Translations under genes and position numbers: made by a program
The notes under the pieces: model-generated
Told to the model about the DNA's origin: nothing
Seen by the model: only the letters and a program-made list of their open reading frames with translations
Databases searched by the model: none
Shown: positions 6,370 to 13,358 of the stretch, in pieces
How positions within the stretch are numbered: position 1 is the first letter of the stretch
How the letters are laid out: every line of letters starts with the position of its first letter
Assembly (NCBI RefSeq): GCF_001425025.1
Contig: NZ_LMDE01000013.1
Coordinates: forward strand, 67,934 to 131,933
Direction: 5' to 3'
Source: Nocardioides sp. Root122
Lineage (GTDB): Bacteria > Actinomycetota > Actinomycetes > Propionibacteriales > Nocardioidaceae
DNA length: 64,000 nucleotides

Positions 6370-9250
6370 CGCGGCTCCTCCTCCCCTGCCGGACCGTCGG
6401 CGCCGCGAGCACCAGCGCCACGATGATCGCCGCACCCTGCACCACCAGCAGGAGGACCCGCCACCAGGAACCGTCGCCCTCCACCGCCGCGGCGTCGAGC
6501 GGCCGGTCGACGTGCCAGGCTCGGGTGGTGCGGTCCTCGGCGCTGGCCTGGTCGAGGCCGGCGGTGGCGTCGAGCAGCGCGGAGATGCGCCCGTCGGCCG
6601 GCGAGGCGAGCACGACGTACTCGATGCCGCGCGCGCCGAGCGCGGCCACGACGCCGGGTGTGGGGGCCGACACGAGCGACTGGACGTCGGCGGTCAGGTC
6701 GTCGTCCTCGTCGGCCAGGGTGAGGATCTCGTCCTCGCCGAGGGTCGTGCCGTCGTCGCGCCGGATCCGGTAGGTGATGCCGTCGTCGACCGAGCCGTCG
6801 AGCACGAGCACGCCGTGCTCCTCGCCGAGGAGCGAGCTCTGCTGCATGTAGACCGGGACGGTCTGCTCGGCGTCACGTGCCATGGCGTTGTCGGGCGTGC
6901 CGAGCCACCAGGCGAGCCCACCGACTGGGACGGCGGCCGCGACGACGGCCAGGGCGATCGCGAGTGCGCGCTGCCACCAGGGGTGGTGGACGTCCAGCCG
7001 CCGGAGGTAGGTGTCCGCGCCGAGCACGACCGCGATGATCGAGGTGCCCTGGAGGATCACCACGAAGAGGCCGAGGCTGGGCCGCGTGGTCACTGCCGGC
7101 AGGTCGAGCGTCACGTGCGACAGCACGCCGGACACGAGCGCCGCCGCAAGGGCGACGAGCCAGCAGATCGCCACCGCGACGCGGGTCCGTCGTGGGATGA
7201 GGGCCGCGAAGGCGAGCAGGCCCAGCACCACGCCGAGCCACAGCGGTGCACCGAGCTCGTTGAGCCGACCGGTGAGCAGGCCGGGGAACGTGACCTGGTC
7301 GACAGTGAGCCGACCCGCCTCCAGCAGCAGGCCGGACGCGGAGCCGGTGGTGAGCAGCGGCAGCAGCCACGGCGCCAGCAGCACCGGGGTCGCGGCCACC
7401 GCGACGACGGGCGGACCCCAGCTGTCGCGCTCCTTGAGCAGACGCGGGGCGATGATCGCCGCGCCGCCGAGCACCACCGCCGTGGCGAGGAGCGTGAACA
7501 ACCAGAAGCCCGGCACGAAGGCGGCGCCCAGGGCGACCAGCACGGCGGTCCGCCACGCGGCCCGCCAGCGGCGGTCGCGGTCGGGGTCGACGAAACCGAG
7601 CGCGGCGTGGGCCGCCCAGGGCAGCAGTGCGGCCACGGCGACCGTGCCGAAGCGTCCCTCGCCCCAGGCGCCCGAGGTAACCGGGACCAGCGCGTAGGTC
7701 AGCGCGCCCCACACGACCAGCCAACGGGGCAGGCCGAGCGGGTCGACGAGGTGGCCGACGACCTTGAGCAGCCGCCAGGCACCCCAGGCGGCGATGGGCA
7801 CGGCCAGCAGCATCAGGCCGGAGATGACGGCACCGGTCTGGCCGAGCAGGACGGAGGCTGCGACCGCGAAGGGCAGGACGTAGGCCGGCGCCGGGACGGC
7901 GGTGCCCGTGCCGAGCGGGTGCCACGACGACACGTGCAGTCGCCACCAGTCCCCCGCGGCCTCGGGCACCGGTGACAGTGCGCCGCCGGTGATGGACCCG
8001 AAGGCCTCCCGGCCGGCGACCAGCGCGAGCACACCGAACAGCACCAGCACCACCGCGACGGGGTTGGTGAAGAAGCGGGCGACGAGGCCGGTGTCGGTGA
8101 GGTAGGCCTCCTCGTCGTCCTCGGCCGCCCCGCGCCGCTGCTCCCGGGTCGGCGCGGCGTCGGGCGCCTTGGCCAGACGACGTCGCTCGGCCACGTCGGC
8201 GGCCTGGCTCGTCGCGGCGGAGGCCAGGTCGGTGACGAAGTCGAGGCCGTGCCGGTAGGGCAGCCAGGCAGGTGCCAGCAGGCGGCGTACGTCGACGGGC
8301 TCGCCCTCACGTCGCGCGGCGCGCTCGCGGCGCGCGGCACGGACCTGCCCGGGCCGCCCGTGGACGGACAGCACCGCCGCCAGCTCGTCGAGGGCCTCCC
8401 CCACCGAGCGCACCGCGAGGTAGCCGAGCACGCGGAGCAGGGAGCCGTGGAACAGGCGGACGTACTGCCAGGGCAGCGCGCGCGACGAGACGTTGGCCAG
8501 CGAGGTGAAGAGCGCGGCGCGGCGCTCCTGGTAGTGGGTGTGCCGTCCGGTGATCGGCGTGCGGCGCACGCCCCGGTGCGCCGCCTCGGCGTGGAAGACC
8601 ACTGCCTGCGGGACGACGAGGGTGCGGTGCCCGGCGAGCGCGGCGCGCCAGCCGAAGTCGATGTCGTTGCCGAAGATCGGCAGCTCCTCGTCCAGGCCAC
8701 CGAGGGACTCCAGCACCCGGCGGCGGACCAGCATGCCGGCGGTGTTGACCGCCAGCACCTCGCGCACGGCGTCGTGCTGGCCCTGGTCGTACTCGCCGCG
8801 CTCCAGACCGGTCTCGCGGTGCCCGGTGCCGGAGATGGTCAGGCCGACCTCGAGCAGCCGGCGCAGCGAGGGCCACTCACGCAGCTTCGGTCCCAGGATC
8901 GCGGCGTCCGGGTGCTCGCGGGCGGCGGCGAGGAGCTCGGCCAGCGCCGTCGGCTCGGGGTTGCTGTCGTCGTGCAGCAGCCAGACCCACTCGTCGTCGA
9001 CCGCGGGGGCCAGGTCCAGGCCGTGCCGGACCGCGACGGGGTAGCTGGTCGAGCCGGGGACCACGTCGACGACCACCCGGTCGGACGGCTCACCGAGCGC
9101 CGCGCGGACGAGCGCGACGCTGTCGTCGCGGCTCGTGGTGTCGATGGCCACGATGCGGTCCACCGGGAGGGTCTGCCCGGTCAGACCAGCGAGAACTGCT
9201 GGGAGCCAACGCGCCCCGTCATGGCTGACGAGTAGCGCGGTGACAGTCAC
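6362..9250 (-). CDS. Large membrane glycosyltransferase, GT2 domain plus polytopic membrane domain
   Basis: A 962-residue protein. Residues 1 to about 260 form a GT2 (GT-A fold) domain: VSHDGARWLPAVLAGL start, a DDSNPEP acidic motif and NDIDFGWRAALAGH. From about residue 390 there are a dozen or so hydrophobic segments, followed by a soluble stretch (about 840-930) and a last membrane helix. The layout suggests transfer of a sugar to a lipid-linked or extracytoplasmic acceptor. TAAGGT six bases before GTG 9250 suggests its own leaderless promoter, and an intrinsic terminator separates it from whiB. It is followed by, and overlaps, the DUF5719 gene. Confidence 0.85.
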   Translation of the reverse strand: MTVTALLVSHDGARWLPAVLAGLTGQTLPVDRIVAIDTTSRDDSVALVRAALGEPSDRVVVDVVPGSTSYPVAVRHGLDLAPAVDDEWVWLLHDDSNPEPTALAELLAAAREHPDAAILGPKLREWPSLRRLLEVGLTISGTGHRETGLERGEYDQGQHDAVREVLAVNTAGMLVRRRVLESLGGLDEELPIFGNDIDFGWRAALAGHRTLVVPQAVVFHAEAAHRGVRRTPITGRHTHYQERRAALFTSLANVSSRALPWQYVRLFHGSLLRVLGYLAVRSVGEALDELAAVLSVHGRPGQVRAARRERAARREGEPVDVRRLLAPAWLPYRHGLDFVTDLASAATSQAADVAERRRLAKAPDAAPTREQRRGAAEDDEEAYLTDTGLVARFFTNPVAVVLVLFGVLALVAGREAFGSITGGALSPVPEAAGDWWRLHVSSWHPLGTGTAVPAPAYVLPFAVAASVLLGQTGAVISGLMLLAVPIAAWGAWRLLKVVGHLVDPLGLPRWLVVWGALTYALVPVTSGAWGEGRFGTVAVAALLPWAAHAALGFVDPDRDRRWRAAWRTAVLVALGAAFVPGFWLFTLLATAVVLGGAAIIAPRLLKERDSWGPPVVAVAATPVLLAPWLLPLLTTGSASGLLLEAGRLTVDQVTFPGLLTGRLNELGAPLWLGVVLGLLAFAALIPRRTRVAVAICWLVALAAALVSGVLSHVTLDLPAVTTRPSLGLFVVILQGTSIIAVVLGADTYLRRLDVHHPWWQRALAIALAVVAAAVPVGGLAWWLGTPDNAMARDAEQTVPVYMQQSSLLGEEHGVLVLDGSVDDGITYRIRRDDGTTLGEDEILTLADEDDDLTADVQSLVSAPTPGVVAALGARGIEYVVLASPADGRISALLDATAGLDQASAEDRTTRAWHVDRPLDAAAVEGDGSWWRVLLLVVQGAAIIVALVLAAPTVRQGRRSRDG

Positions 9251-9256
9251 CGGAGC

Positions 9257-9262
9257 ACCTTA
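9257..9262 (-). promoter_or_regulatory. Leaderless -10 box (TAAGGT) for the GT2 membrane protein
   Basis: Minus-strand TAAGGT, six bases, then GTG 9250; it lies downstream of the whiB terminator. Confidence 0.5.
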
Positions 9263-9282
9263 GCGAGGCGCTCCATGCCGCC

Positions 9283-9303
9283 AAAAACCGCAGAAAAGTG
9301 CGG
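9283..9303 (-). terminator. Intrinsic terminator after whiB
   Basis: On the minus strand a CCGCA/TGCGG stem with loop CTTTTC is followed at once by five T residues. It lies 17 bases past the whiB stop and is one of the few textbook terminators in the window. Confidence 0.75.
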
Positions 9304-9319
9304 CTCCGGCGGCCGCGCG

Positions 9320-9577
9320 TCAGACGGCGCGCTTCTTCAGCTTGCGGCGCTCGCGCTCCGAGAGACCGCCCCAGATGCCGAAGCGCTCGTCATTCATCAA
9401 CGCGTACTCGAGGCAGTCGTCGCGGACCTCGCACGTCAGGCAGACCTTCTTGGCCTCCCGGGTCGATCCACCCTTCTCGGGGAAGAACGCCTCGGGGTCC
9501 GTCTGCGCGCACAGGGCGCGATCCTGCCAACCGAACTCCTCGCCCTCGGGCTCGAGGAGAAACAGTTCTGCTCTCAT
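9320..9577 (-). CDS. whiB2: WhiB-family iron-sulfur transcriptional regulator (WhiB2/WhmD-like)
   Basis: An 85-residue WhiB protein with four cluster-binding cysteines C23, C46, C49 and C55, the GIWGG turn (67-71) and a basic tail ERERRKLKKR for DNA binding. WhiB2 (WhmD in Mycobacterium smegmatis) acts with the primary sigma factor and is needed for septation. The assignment to WhiB2 rests on its place beside fbiA and fbiB, as whiB2 precedes them in mycobacteria. A consensus-like promoter lies 70-98 bp upstream, leaving a leader of about 60 bases that contains an inverted repeat. Confidence 0.9.
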   Translation of the reverse strand: MRAELFLLEPEGEEFGWQDRALCAQTDPEAFFPEKGGSTREAKKVCLTCEVRDDCLEYALMNDERFGIWGGLSERERRKLKKRAV

Positions 9578-9620
9578 GGCTCTACGCCCTTTCGACCCTG
9601 GGTCGGTGGTGCGACCCCTT

Positions 9621-9634
9621 GTTCAGAACTGAAC
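9621..9634 (-). promoter_or_regulatory. Inverted repeat in the whiB leader
   Basis: GTTCAG and CTGAAC arms separated by two bases make a 14-bp near-palindrome about 45 bases upstream of the whiB start and just after the predicted transcription start. It may be an operator or a small RNA hairpin. Confidence 0.4.
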
Positions 9635-9646
9635 GACACTGTGGGA

Positions 9647-9675
9647 ATTACATGCCTGTCGTACCCTGAAGTCAA
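9647..9675 (-). promoter_or_regulatory. Promoter of whiB (-35 and -10)
   Basis: On the minus strand TTGACT (9670-9675) and TGTAAT (9647-9652) are separated by exactly 17 bases, a good primary-sigma promoter. Confidence 0.65.
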
Positions 9676-9731
9676 GCCCGGATCTGCTATGGGGTGGGAT
9701 ATCGCCGTTCTGCTTCGGGCAGGCTGTTCCT

Positions 9732-10802
9732 ATGTCATCATCCGCGCCGATGCCTTCCCACAGTGCCCCGCTCCCGGCGACCGACCCGCCGCCCCTGCGC
9801 CGAGTCACCGTCCTGTCCGGCGGGGTCGGGGGTGCCCGGTTCCTCCAAGGGCTACTGCACGGCCTGAGGTCCGGCCTGGTCCCCGGCGGTTCGGCCGACA
9901 CCGAGGTCACGGTGGTCGCCAACACCGCCGACGACTGGTGGATCCACGGCCTCAAGGTCTGTCCCGACCTCGACACCGTGATGTACACCCTGGGCGACGG
10001 CATCGACGTCGATCGCGGGTGGGGCCGCCGCGACGAGACGTGGAGCGCGAAGACCGAGCTCGAGGCCTACGGCGTGGAGCCGACGTGGTTCGGCCTGGGC
10101 GACCGCGACATCGCCACCCACCTCGTCCGCACCCAGATGCTGGAGGCCGGCTTCACGCTCTCGCAGGTGACCGAGGCACTGTGCCGCCGCTGGCAGCCCG
10201 GCGTGCGCCTGCTCCCGATGAGCGACGACCGGGTCGAGACGCACATCGCCGTCGCCGACCCCGACAGCCCGAGCGGGCGCAGGGTCGTCCACTTCCAGGA
10301 GTACTGGGTGCGCCTGCGCGCCGAGGTCGCCGCCGAGTCCGTGCTGGTGGTCGGGCAGGAGGCCGCGACGCCTGCGCCGGGCGTCCTGGAGGCCATCGCC
10401 GAGACCGATCTCGTCGTGCTGCCGCCGTCCAACCCCGTCGTGTCCGTCGGCACGATCCTGGGTGTCCCCGGCCTGCGCGACGCGGTCCGTACGACGTCCG
10501 CACCCGTCGTCGGGCTGTCCCCCATCGTCGGTGGCACCCACGTGCGCGGGATGGCGGCCCAGGTCCTGGCGAGCATCGGCGTCGAGGTCAGTGCCGCCGC
10601 GGTCGGCGCCCACTACGGCGCGCGATCGGCCGGAGGCGTGCTCGACGCGTGGCTCGTCGACGAGCGCGACGCCGACCAGCTCTCGCGCCTCGAGGACGCA
10701 GGTCTCCGCGCCCGCGCGGTGCCGCTGATGATGACCGACCACGACGCGACCGCCCGCATGGCGGCAGCCGCGGTGGACCTGGTCGCCAGCGGCCGGCGAT
10801 GA
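9732..10802 (+). CDS. fbiA: 2-phospho-L-lactate transferase (F420 biosynthesis)
   Basis: A 356-residue CofD/FbiA protein that transfers the phospho-lactyl or phosphoenolpyruvyl moiety from its GDP-activated form to the deazaflavin Fo, giving (dehydro-)F420-0. The nucleotide loop LSGGVGGARFLQGL, the NTADDWW motif and the LPPSNPVVSVGTILGVPG block are all diagnostic. The first 23 residues before VTVLSGG are not conserved; ATG 9732 is accepted because no better start is seen. The gene is divergent from whiB and its TGA overlaps the ATG of fbiB by four bases. Confidence 0.92.
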   Translation: MSSSAPMPSHSAPLPATDPPPLRRVTVLSGGVGGARFLQGLLHGLRSGLVPGGSADTEVTVVANTADDWWIHGLKVCPDLDTVMYTLGDGIDVDRGWGRRDETWSAKTELEAYGVEPTWFGLGDRDIATHLVRTQMLEAGFTLSQVTEALCRRWQPGVRLLPMSDDRVETHIAVADPDSPSGRRVVHFQEYWVRLRAEVAAESVLVVGQEAATPAPGVLEAIAETDLVVLPPSNPVVSVGTILGVPGLRDAVRTTSAPVVGLSPIVGGTHVRGMAAQVLASIGVEVSAAAVGAHYGARSAGGVLDAWLVDERDADQLSRLEDAGLRARAVPLMMTDHDATARMAAAAVDLVASGRR

Positions 10803-11812
10803 GCCGGTCGGAGAACCGCCTCGAGGTCTGGGCGCCCGACGGGCTGCCCGAGGTCGGCGCCGGCGACGACCTCGCCGCGATCGTGCTCGCGGCAGTGGGG
10901 TCCGACCTCGCCGACGGCGACGTGCTGTGCGTGACGAGCAAGGTCGTCAGCAAGGCCGAGGGTCGCACCCGCGTCGGCGACCGGGACGCGGCGATCGACG
11001 AGGAGACCGACCGCGTGGTCGCCCGGCGGGGCAGCACCCGGATCGTGCGCCACCGGCTCGGCCTGACGATGGCAGCCGCGGGCGTCGACGCCTCCAACGT
11101 CGCACCCGGCTCGATCGTCCTGCTCCCCCTCGACCCGGACCGCAGCGCGCGCGACCTGCGCCGCGAGGTCCGCGAGCGCACCGGCACCAACGTCGGCGTG
11201 GTCGTGACCGACACCGCCGGTCGCGCCTGGCGCGAGGGCCAGACCGACATCGCGATCGGGGCCGCGGGGCTCGTGGTGGCCGAGGACCACGCGGGTCGCA
11301 CCGACGGCTACGGCAACCCCCTCGTGGTGACCCTGCCCGCGGTCGCCGACGAGCTCGCCGGTGCTGCCGAGCTGGCCCAGGGCAAGCTCGCCGGCCGCCC
11401 GCTGGCAGTCGTCCGGGGGCGCGCCGACCTGGTGCTCCCGCCCGGCCAGGACGGCCCCGGCGCTGTCGCCCTCGTGCGCCCGGAGGGTGCCGACCTGTTC
11501 GGGTACGGCGCCCGGGAGGCCGTCGTACGCGCCCTGGCCGGCGCCGACGAGGACCGGACCCCGTTCGGCGCGCCGGTCCCGCTGGCGGAGCTGCAGTCCG
11601 CCGTCGGCAGGGTGGTGGGACGCGGGCGGTCGATGTCCTCGACGCTGTCGCTCACCTTCGACACCGAGCCCGAACACGGCCAGCTCCACCTGCCCGGGGA
11701 CGCGGACCGGACCGCCGTTGCCGCCGTGTGCTTCGCCCACGGGTGGCGGATCCGCCGGTGGGAGGAGTCGGCGGCAGGCGTCGTGTGCGACCTGTCACCC
11801 CTCAGTACGTAG
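10799..11812 (+). CDS. fbiB: F420-0:gamma-glutamyl ligase (CofE/FbiB) without the FMN domain
   Basis: A 337-residue protein whose first 240 residues are the CofE ligase: GDVLCVTSKVVSKAEG, VVARRGSTRIVRHR, VVVTDTAGRAWREGQTDIAIG and ADELAGAAELAQGKL. It adds glutamate residues to F420-0. Mycobacterial FbiB is about 448 residues, with a C-terminal nitroreductase-like FMN domain that reduces dehydro-F420-0. Here only about 90 residues follow the ligase (PVPLAELQSAVGRVVGRGRS to CDLSPLST) and do not look like that fold. ATG 10799 overlaps fbiA by four bases. Confidence 0.88.
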   Translation: MSRSENRLEVWAPDGLPEVGAGDDLAAIVLAAVGSDLADGDVLCVTSKVVSKAEGRTRVGDRDAAIDEETDRVVARRGSTRIVRHRLGLTMAAAGVDASNVAPGSIVLLPLDPDRSARDLRREVRERTGTNVGVVVTDTAGRAWREGQTDIAIGAAGLVVAEDHAGRTDGYGNPLVVTLPAVADELAGAAELAQGKLAGRPLAVVRGRADLVLPPGQDGPGAVALVRPEGADLFGYGAREAVVRALAGADEDRTPFGAPVPLAELQSAVGRVVGRGRSMSSTLSLTFDTEPEHGQLHLPGDADRTAVAAVCFAHGWRIRRWEESAAGVVCDLSPLST

Positions 11813-11873
11813 ACTCTGCCACCGCAGCCCCCGCAGGGCTCCCCCAGCAGCCGACCGAGAGACACCGAGCACC

Positions 11874-12611
11874 GTGGCCAAGCAGGCAAAGACCGACCGT
11901 CAGGCGGTCATCGACTCCATCCGCTCCCAGCAGTCCAAGTCCGAGAACCGGCGCGGCATGGCCATCGTGGGCGTGTGCGTCCTCGTCGCCCTGCTGATCG
12001 TGGGCGCTGCGGCGTTCAAGCCGATCAAGGACTGGTGGGACCTGCGCGCCTACGCCTCCGACTCGCTCAGCGAGATCGGCGCCAAGGCCTCGGTCTGCCA
12101 GAAGGTCACCACCAAGAAGGCCGAGGGCAACCAGGACCACGTCGACGTCGGCACGCCGATGACCTACGACGACGCCCCGCCGGCCTTCGGCCAGCACTGG
12201 AACATGTGGGACACCATGGACCGCAAGCTCTACAAGACCTCCGACCGCCCCGAGCTCGGTGAGCTCGTGCACAACCTCGAGCACGGCTACACGATCCTCT
12301 GGTACGACGAGACCATCGCCGACAGCGGCGACGCCATGGACACCCTGCGCGGCATGACGTCCAAGCTGCAGGGCACCACCAACCTCCGCGACAAGTTCAA
12401 GGCCGTGCCGTGGACGTCGAAGGACGGCAAGGCCTTCCCCAAGGGCCAGCACGTCGCGTTCACCCACTGGTCCGTCGGCGGCGCCGGTGAGACCGACCCC
12501 TCCAAGCAGGTCGGCGTCTGGCAGTACTGCTCCGAGCTGAGCGGCAGCGCCCTGGACACCTTCATGAAGGACTACCCCTACATGGACTCCCCGGAGCCCA
12601 CGGTCGTCTGA
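11874..12611 (+). CDS. DUF3105 family membrane-anchored protein
   Basis: A 245-residue protein with a short cytosolic tail rich in Lys/Gln/Ser, one membrane segment near residues 29-48 (MAIVGVCVLVALLIVGAAAF) and an outside domain. Conserved DUF3105 marks are PPAFGQHWNMWD, LVHNLEHGYTILWYDE and KGQHVAFTHWSVG. Two histidines in LVHNLEHG suggest metal binding, but no activity is established. GTG 11874 gives a proper tail and membrane helix. Stop and next start are two bases apart, so it is coupled to TIGR03089. Confidence 0.8.
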   Translation: MAKQAKTDRQAVIDSIRSQQSKSENRRGMAIVGVCVLVALLIVGAAAFKPIKDWWDLRAYASDSLSEIGAKASVCQKVTTKKAEGNQDHVDVGTPMTYDDAPPAFGQHWNMWDTMDRKLYKTSDRPELGELVHNLEHGYTILWYDETIADSGDAMDTLRGMTSKLQGTTNLRDKFKAVPWTSKDGKAFPKGQHVAFTHWSVGGAGETDPSKQVGVWQYCSELSGSALDTFMKDYPYMDSPEPTVV

Positions 12612-12613
12612 GC

Positions 12614-13339
12614 ATGAGCACCTTCGCCGAGGTCCTCGCCGCCCAGCTGCGACGGGACCCCGGCCGCCCGCTCGTCACCTTCTACGACCACGCCACGGAC
12701 GAGCGGGTCGAGCTGTCGGTGACGACGTACGCCAACTGGGTGGCCAAGGCGGCCGGCCTGCTGACCGACATGGCCGACCTCGAGCGCGGGATGTCGCTGC
12801 GCATCGACCTGCCGCCCCACTGGCTCTCACCGGTGTTCCTCGGCGCGGCGTGGACCCTCGGGCTGAGGGTCACCACCTCGGACGAGCCGGACGCCGTCGT
12901 CTGCGGCCCCGACGGCCTCGACACCTGGGCGCCTCGCGCTCCGGCACTGCCCGTCCTCGCCTGCAGCCTGCGCCCGCTCGGCGTGCGGTTCGCGGACCCG
13001 CTGCCTCCGGGTGTGCTCGACGTCGGGGTCGAGATCTGGTCGCAGCCCGACGGCTTCACCGCGTGGGACCCGCCGACCGACGCCGACCCGGCAACGGACG
13101 ACCTCACGCAGGCCGAGCTGTGGTCACCCGCTGCCACCCACGACCTGACGGCCGCCGTCGGGAGCTCACTCACCGACGGCGGCCGTCTTCTGTCGGTGGC
13201 CGACCCGGCTTCCCCACCAGGAATGGCCACCTTCACCGAGCCCCTCGGACGAGGCGGCTCGCTGGTCCTTGTCCGCAATCCCGACCCAGCCCGTCTCGAC
13301 GGCGTCTACGACGCCGAACGCGCGACGGCCCGGTGCTGA
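12614..13339 (+). CDS. TIGR03089 family protein
   Basis: A 241-residue protein of an actinobacterial family of unknown function that resembles a shortened adenylate-forming enzyme N-terminus: RPLVTFYDHATDERVELSVTTYANWVAKAAGLL, then LPPHWLSPVFLGAAWTLGLRV. The AMP-binding core motifs of acyl-CoA synthetases are absent, so catalysis is unlikely. It starts two bases after the DUF3105 stop and ends 19 bases before the convergent amidase gene. Confidence 0.75.
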   Translation: MSTFAEVLAAQLRRDPGRPLVTFYDHATDERVELSVTTYANWVAKAAGLLTDMADLERGMSLRIDLPPHWLSPVFLGAAWTLGLRVTTSDEPDAVVCGPDGLDTWAPRAPALPVLACSLRPLGVRFADPLPPGVLDVGVEIWSQPDGFTAWDPPTDADPATDDLTQAELWSPAATHDLTAAVGSSLTDGGRLLSVADPASPPGMATFTEPLGRGGSLVLVRNPDPARLDGVYDAERATARC

Positions 13340-13358
13340 TCGCGGCCCTCCGTGCGGG

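Noticed and set aside
5111..7975. 954-codon plus-strand open frame opposite DUF5719 and the glycosyltransferase
   Set aside because: It spans two genes on the other strand, and its product is biased in Arg, Ser, Gly and His with no domain.
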